From the NCBI GenBank assembly GCA_036365455.1, contig JAWQUS010000022.1, positions 7,192,001 through 7,256,000 of the forward strand: DNA of 64,000 nucleotides. Reading direction: 5' to 3'. Position numbers and translations under genes: made by a program. Shown piece by piece: positions 58,712-64,000 of the stretch. Below the pieces are notes generated by a model, which searched no databases, was not told where the DNA came from, and saw only the letters and a program-made list of their open reading frames with translations. Position 1 is the first letter of the stretch, and every line of letters begins with the position of its first letter. The DNA is from Macrosoma leucophasiata. Taxonomy: Eukaryota > Arthropoda > Insecta > Lepidoptera > Hedylidae.

Positions 58712-59024
58712 AAACGTAACTTCACGCCTGTAATCCCCGAAGGTGTAGGCAGAGGTAAATGCATGCATTCAAGCATACATGCAAACACCCACGATTCGCC
58801 GGTTACGTTTTTGGCCCATGTAACAAGTGGCGAGCCTGTTGACATCTCCGGGCACATTACCAAACTTTGAGGTACTGGGAAATTTCCAGAAAATGGAAAA
58901 ATCCCAATAGAACCAGAGATAAAGGCTTTTTCACCATTATCTATGATAACCCCCTACCCGGGAATCGAACCCAGGACCTCAGCGTAGTAGTAGTGGCCTG
59001 CTACCACTAGGCTACCGAGGCAGT
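58712..59024 (-). repeat. tRNA-SINE C, full length with 11-bp TSD
   Basis: TATTTGTTAAA at 58701-58711 and 59025-59035. Confidence 0.9.
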
Positions 59025-59047
59025 TATTTGTTAAAGTTATTATAACA

Positions 59048-59231
59048 CTAGCTTCGCCCGCGCTGTTCCGCTCCTATTAGTCACAGCGTGATGATAATTA
59101 TATAGCTTATAGCCTTCCTCAATAACTGGGCTATCTAACGCTGAAAGAACTTTTCAAATCGGATCCGTAGTTCCTGAGATTAGCGCGTTCAAACAAACAA
59201 ACCCTTCAGCTTTATAATATTAAAGTATAGA
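59048..59231 (-). mobile_element. Helitron-like element
   Basis: CTAG at 59048-59051 then CTTCGCCCGCGCTGTTCC; far end AAGTATAGA. Same as 36631. Confidence 0.6.
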
Positions 59232-59290
59232 TTTCACATCCTTCTCTAACTTTAACAGATTTCTTTAAGCTAGAGAAGGATGTGAAATGT
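59232..59290. repeat. hairpin, 16-bp arms
   Basis: TTTCACATCCTTCTCT and AGAGAAGGATGTGAAA. Confidence 0.85.
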
Positions 59291-59342
59291 TACAATAACC
59301 TCAACTTTAACAATTATCTTGGTGCAACCCAGGCTTAGGTAA

Positions 59343-59910
59343 TATTGCACATCGAGCCTGCGAAAGAGACGATCGGTTCGTTTCGACTTCGTAGAGCGTT
59401 ATCTCTGTTGCGCACTGCCTACGTAAGCACTGACAGTCCGGTATTGGTCAAAACTTGATCAAAATGGTCGACAAACGTCAAATAGGTACGATGCGAAAGA
59501 GATAACGCTCTAAACGTAACTTCACGCCTGTAATCCCCGAAGGGGTAGGCAGAGGTAAATGCATGCATTCAAGCATACATGCAAACACCCACGATTCGCC
59601 GGTTACGTTTTGGCCCATGTAACAGGTGGCGAGCCTGTTGACATCTCCGGGCACATTACCAAACTTTGAGGTACTGGGAAATTTCCAGAACATGGAAAAA
59701 TCCCAATAGAACCAGAGATAAAGGCTTTTTCACCATTATCTCTGATAACCTCCTACCCGAGAATCGAACCCAGGACCTCAGCGTAGTAGTAGTGGCCTGC
59801 TACCACTAGGCTACCGAGGCAGTTAATATATAGAGCGTTATATATATATAACGCTCTATAGACCCGAAATAAGCCGAAGTCCCCTTCTTAGGCTCGATGT
59901 GCAATATTTT
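59343..59910. mobile_element. RepJ copy split by tRNA-SINE C
   Basis: Near full length: 59343-59511 then 59848-59910. Confidence 0.75.
59512..59826 (-). repeat. tRNA-SINE C, full length, ATAACGCTCTA flanks
   Basis: The left flank ATAACGCTCTA (59501-59511) recurs at 59848-59858 after a 20-base palindromic filler containing its inverse. Confidence 0.85.
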
Positions 59911-60149
59911 TTTGTTGAGCAATGTACTCCCTTGGTGAACTTGGCATTTTCCTTTGCCATTTGATACTTGTTAACCTTTACTTATTTACTTAAACAAACT
60001 TGTCATAAGAGCTGTCAAAAAATGTGTACTTTGTCTTAAAAACCTCGAACTATTTTAAATATTTTTTAAGATGTCATTGTGTTCGTAATAATGAATGCCA
60101 CTACTTATTCTAAGGGTGAGATTCACAGACCGCACTACGACTTTACTTT

Positions 60150-60607
60150 GAGCAAAGTATGCTTTAGAACTGTAAAAACCCATACCATTCCGCGGACACT
60201 CCGCGAAAATTCCATACAAACGCTTAATTTGGTCTCTATTACAACACAGAAATCAATCAGCCCTGTAATTACCGGCACAGAGGCATCATATGTTTGGCCT
60301 CAGGAGTGGTAACGCATCTGTATTTTGACTTTGGTCTTTGTGTGGGTGTCTATAGGCTGCAGTCATCACTTAACATCAATGTGAACTGCATGCTTGTTTG
60401 CCACTTCCATTACATAAGAAAAAATTCAGTGACGTGTATTTACACGTGCACCTGTGTGCGTAGAAAATACCAACCGTCGCCCATAAGAGGGGAGGTGGTT
60501 GGGTGAGGCGGGGAAATCGGGCGGGACGTCGAAGTGTCATTCTATAGTATTATTACATATTCTCTGCCCATACTGTACTCACAGTTCTAAGCATACTTTG
60601 CTCAGTT
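60150..60607. mobile_element. inverted-end element split by RepA
   Basis: GAGCAAAGTATGCTTTAGAA near 60158 recurs inverted at 60583-60605. Confidence 0.5.
60258..60420 (+). repeat. RepA 3' half
   Basis: CCCTGTAATTACCGGCACAG to TTACATAAGAAAAAA. Confidence 0.82.
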
Positions 60608-60903
60608 CGTGTTCCGGTCAGGTGGTAATGTACGGCTCTAAAATTTCCGGCACAGAAGCATAACACCTTAGGCCTCAGGAGTGGTAACGCATCTGCATTT
60701 CGACCTTGGTCTTTGTGTGGGTGTCTATAGGCTGCAGTCATCACTTAACATCAATGTGAACTGCATGTTTGTTTGCCAACTCCATTACATAAAAAAAAAT
60801 GACCGGAACACAACAGTGCTGAACACCACTTAGCGGCAGACAAATTAAGAAATGTGGTGGTGCCTACGCCTTCTAGCTCCTACACTGGAGCTCTTCCACC
60901 AGT
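60607..60903. repeat. RepA pair, tail to tail
   Basis: Plus-sense 60607-60798 then minus-sense head 60800-60903. Confidence 0.78.
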
Positions 60904-60904
60904 A

Positions 60905-61206
60905 ATGTCTATAGACTGCAGTGTTCCTAAATCATCAATTCAGAAATAAGCTGCATGCGTATTTAACACGTTTACTGCCTAAAAGTTAAGAAAAAAAAAT
61001 TTTTTTTTGCCATCACCTTGGGGACCTTGCGAAAAATTTTGTTTGTGGGAAAAAACATAGACATTGTTTTAGAGTAAAAAAGGGACGGAACTAACGTTTC
61101 TTGGAACCTATTACGTTAATTTACGTCACAAGGACACAATTGGTACAGTCGCAAGCTAAATCCATACCTACTTAATAATTTTTTACACACTTGGTGAAGC
61201 CTCTTA
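60905..61206. other. no recognised feature
   Basis: A run of A then T near 60990; otherwise unassigned. Confidence 0.4.
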
Positions 61207-61330
61207 ATAATAATAATAATGGCAACCCATTATACGTCCCACTGCTGGGCACGAGTCTCTCCCCTTTTTGGGGGGAGGCCTGGAGCTTACTCCACCACGC
61301 TTCTCCAATGGTGGAGGATTGGTGGAGGTT
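61207..61330 (-). repeat. 5S-SINE 3' end
   Basis: (AATAAT)n tail, then ACCCATTATACGTCCCACTG and GGAGGCCTGGAGCTTACTCC. Confidence 0.78.
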
Positions 61331-61974
61331 GGTACTTTATTATTTTGTCCCTCTGAATTGGATATACCTACTTAATGGCTGATGTGTATCGCTAGCACTT
61401 ATTTGATTTGCTGGGCGTCCAAAGAGTTTTTACTTGGCCTAATGAGAATTAGCGCGACCGTGACTGGCCGAAAAGAAAAAAAGTATATTTTAAAAAATGG
61501 AATACTAAATAAATGACGATTTTTTATTGCACTCTTACTTTATCAAATGTGAACACACGATTTTATAATAATTAAAAATCTATGAATTTGCACTGAATTT
61601 TATGCCCGTTTACCTGATTCCGGAGTTATCGGACCCTCCGAATAAGCTGGTGGAGATCAATTTATGGTCGAAGAAGACGCCGGCGTCGAGAAGTGATCAC
61701 ACAAAACCTGACCAGTTGTGTTAAGAACAATAACCTGATCTGCGGTACCTCGGTACAGTCTCCAATTTGGTGAGTGGCTTGCACGTTAGTTATTGGGGTG
61801 TTTGATCCGGAGGGATAGGTGATCTGGTGCCGAAGTTTTGAGGGTGATCATCATACTATACTTAGGATTTATAATCCTCTTTTGTGTGACTATTTACACG
61901 TCCCACCAATACTAACATCAGTTTTTTTATCGGAGAAATGTGTGATTAGTAAAAAAAGTCATCACACTAATCAC
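61331..61974. other. no recognised gene
   Basis: Mixed composition at 61610-61830, with no reading frame or repeat recognised. Could hold non-coding exons; no evidence either way. Confidence 0.35.
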
Positions 61975-62078
61975 CCTAATATTATAAATGTGAAAGTTTC
62001 TTTGTTTGGATGTTTGTCCGTCAATCACGCCGACACTACCGAACGGATTTTGATGAAATTTGTTATACAGATTGGGTA
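61975..62078. repeat. dispersed fragment shared with 40776
   Basis: GTTTCTTTGTTTGGATGTTT and TTTTGATGAAATTTGTTATA. Confidence 0.55.
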
Positions 62079-62345
62079 TGAAGTGGCAAACAAGCTCCTA
62101 CATCCACATTGATGTTAAGTGATGACTGCAGCCAGACACACAAAGACCAAGGTCAAAATGCAGATGGATTATCACTCTAGAGGCCTAAGGTGTTATGCCT
62201 CTGTGGCGGAAATTAGGAAATTACAGGGCCGTACATTACCACCTTAACACGATAGTGCTGAACACTACCATTTAGCGGCAAGTAGGTATATTAGGTAATG
62301 CAGTGGTGCCTACGCCCGCGAGCTCCGTCACTGGAGCTCTACCAA
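62079..62345 (-). repeat. RepA copy
   Basis: Missing only the T-run; starts GAAGTGGCAAACAAG. Confidence 0.83.
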
Positions 62346-62732
62346 ATATTTCTTCTGTTGTACATACTACATATATTTACCTAGATGTATAATGTATGTT
62401 ATTAAGGATTATATTGCTTATCATACATCTGTATGACATGACCTCGTATGGCGTACGTGATCAAAAATATGACGTGTCTTGATTCGGTTTGGCGAGTGAT
62501 GTGCACATCTGTACTAATTTTATAAAGAGGTAACGTTTTTAATTTTGTTTATTTATCTACTAGCTGTACAAACACTGCGCGCGTTGCTATGAGACCAACA
62601 AAAAAAAAATGTCAGTGGCGCCATCTTTCGAATTTGGTCAGAAATCTTCGTGGGCGGATGCACAACAACTTTGATAAAGATCATCACATGATCAAATGCG
62701 TAGTATATATTCTATAAAAAGGTTATTATACG
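62346..62732. other. no recognised feature
   Basis: AT-rich; CTAGCTGTACAAACACTGCG near 62560 resembles a Helitron end but has no partner. Confidence 0.35.
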
Positions 62733-62830
62733 ACACGGTATTCAGGGTCCGGTAGAAAGGGTGGGCGTGGCCTCGCAGCGGTTGCCGCTTATTACACTAA
62801 CCGATCGACAGGGCCCTAACTTAGTCACAG
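62733..62830. mobile_element. part-copy of the 42433 MITE
   Basis: GACACGGTATTCAGGGTCCG to AGTACAAATATG. Confidence 0.65.
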
Positions 62831-62879
62831 TACAAATATGAACAGTATGGAAACTATGTAAAAAACCTTGAAACGCTAA

Positions 62880-62935
62880 AGGCGTCCACTGCTGAACAAT
62901 GCCTCTCCCCCGTACGCGGTTGCCATTCAAGAACG
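62880..62935 (-). pseudogene. RTE-type LINE scrap
   Basis: GCGTCCACTGCTGAACAATG and CCCCCGTACGCGGTTGCC match two separated parts of 25546-25694. Confidence 0.5.
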
Positions 62936-63121
62936 GATTCCCAACAAAGGAGACCGCTCGAGGCAGTCGGGCCCTGGTCGGGTGCCGAGTGGCTTTACTG
63001 AGCTATGACCCTAGTTTATTCATTGAATACTCCACTGAGGCACAGTTGATCTACTTATGAACAGCAATTACTTTAAAAAATAAGCAAATCGAACCTATAT
63101 TTAGAGCTTAGAGAGTTATAT

Positions 63122-63402
63122 TGATAGAGCTCCAGTGACGGAGCTCGCGGGCGTAGGCACCACCGCAATACGTAAAATACTTGCCGCTAAATGGTAGTGT
63201 TCAGCACTATCGTGTTCCGGTCAGGTGGTTATGTACAACCCTGTATTTTGCACAGAGTCATAACACCTTAGGCTTCAGGAAAACGCATGATAACGCATCT
63301 GCATTTTGACCTTGGTCTTTGTGTGGGTGTCTTTAGGCTGCAGTCATCACTTAACATCAATGTCAACTGTATGCTTGTTGACCGCTTCCATTACATAAAA
63401 AA
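63122..63402 (+). repeat. RepA copy
   Basis: Complete head and tail with a few small changes. Confidence 0.83.
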
Positions 63403-63589
63403 AAATTGTGAGTGTTCCGACACGCACTCGGCTAATTTTTATGTTTTATTCGTCTGATTAAATCTGAGGTTACTGCTATTGTTAACATGGCGTTGTTTAT
63501 CCGTTCACATCATGTATTTTTATAATACACCTTTATTACGATTGAAGGTAATAAATAGCTGATAATTAAAATTACGGGTTTGATACAAG

Positions 63590-63880
63590 CATAGAGCAAC
63601 ACGGGCCACCGGCCGCGGCGGACCGGAGGGGAGTAGCCATAGCGTTTATTACCGATGCAAAACAGCCTGTCATTATTTGCGGGGGGAAATGCATGTGACA
63701 CACGCACACTGTAATAATCGTCTATTACTACGAAACTCACACCTTGACTTTAACAAAATGCAGACTCAATTTCACGCACACATTTAAATATCAGGGCGAC
63801 AGGTATAGGCCCATTTGGGCTTGAACTTTGACAGAGGGGAAAGCCTGCATATGGCTACTCCCCTCCGGTGTTGCTCTATG
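63590..63880. mobile_element. hAT-E MITE, best copy, perfect 8-bp TSD
   Basis: Ends CATAGAGCAACAC and GTTGCTCTATG; GATACAAG at 63582-63589 and 63881-63888. 291 bases, non-coding. Reference for the family. Confidence 0.92.
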
Positions 63881-63895
63881 GATACAAGTGTCCGT

Positions 63896-64000
63896 TGGCG
63901 CAGTGGTCGCAATCGCGATGTTGAAGCCTGAGGGTTCAATTCCCAGGTCGGAATTTTTTTCGGTAATAGCCCGGAGTCTGGTCGTGCCTCGGAGAGCATG
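63896..64000 (+). repeat. tRNA-derived SINE, cut by the window end
   Basis: A-box TGGCGCAGTGGTCG and B-box GGGTTCAATTCCCA in a tRNA-like head; differs from SINE C, F and RepD. Only 105 bases visible. Confidence 0.65.

Noticed and set aside
60079..60312. 77-codon frame at the start of an inverted-end element
   Set aside because: Runs into RepA and has no recognisable domain.

Overview
The window is AT-rich nuclear DNA of an insect, almost certainly a moth or butterfly (Lepidoptera). It holds several SINE families, one of them derived from 5S rRNA, along with Helitron-like elements ending in CTAG, RTE- and jockey-type LINE remnants, and many MITEs. No species is claimed.

One host gene is visible: a fatty acyl-CoA reductase (FAR) on the minus strand. 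I reconstructed 13 coding exons between 11000 (stop) and 44835 (start) from splice signals, reading phase and family motifs. All phases join into one open frame of 1572 bp, or 523 residues, with the NAD(P)-binding TGGTGFMG motif, the YAFTK catalytic motif, the C-terminal FAR domain and a terminal membrane segment. An AG acceptor five bases before the ATG implies at least one more 5' UTR exon at higher coordinates, which I did not find.

Most of the rest is mobile DNA. Left flank, 1-11000: nested MITEs and large foldbacks (2570-3780, 4646-5311, 7214-7974), then the FAR 3' flank. FAR body, 11000-44840: introns of 0.9 to 15.1 kb made largely of RepA (a poly-A-tailed retroposon of about 290 bp), tRNA-SINE C, 5S-derived SINEs, RepD (a tRNA-bearing retroposon that often forms hairpins), hAT and Helitron-like elements and LINE 3' ends. 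Several repeats end only 7 to 40 bp from splice sites. Right flank, 44840-64000: more of the same, plus the best-preserved LINE, an open reverse-transcriptase frame with a long pure poly-A tail at 51532-53571.

Target-site duplications and interrupted copies give a relative order of insertion in many places. The main biological interest is the repeat architecture around FAR splice sites, the inverted duplication around its first coding exon, and the recurrent hairpin form of RepD. Repeat names such as RepA and RepD are local labels, not database names.
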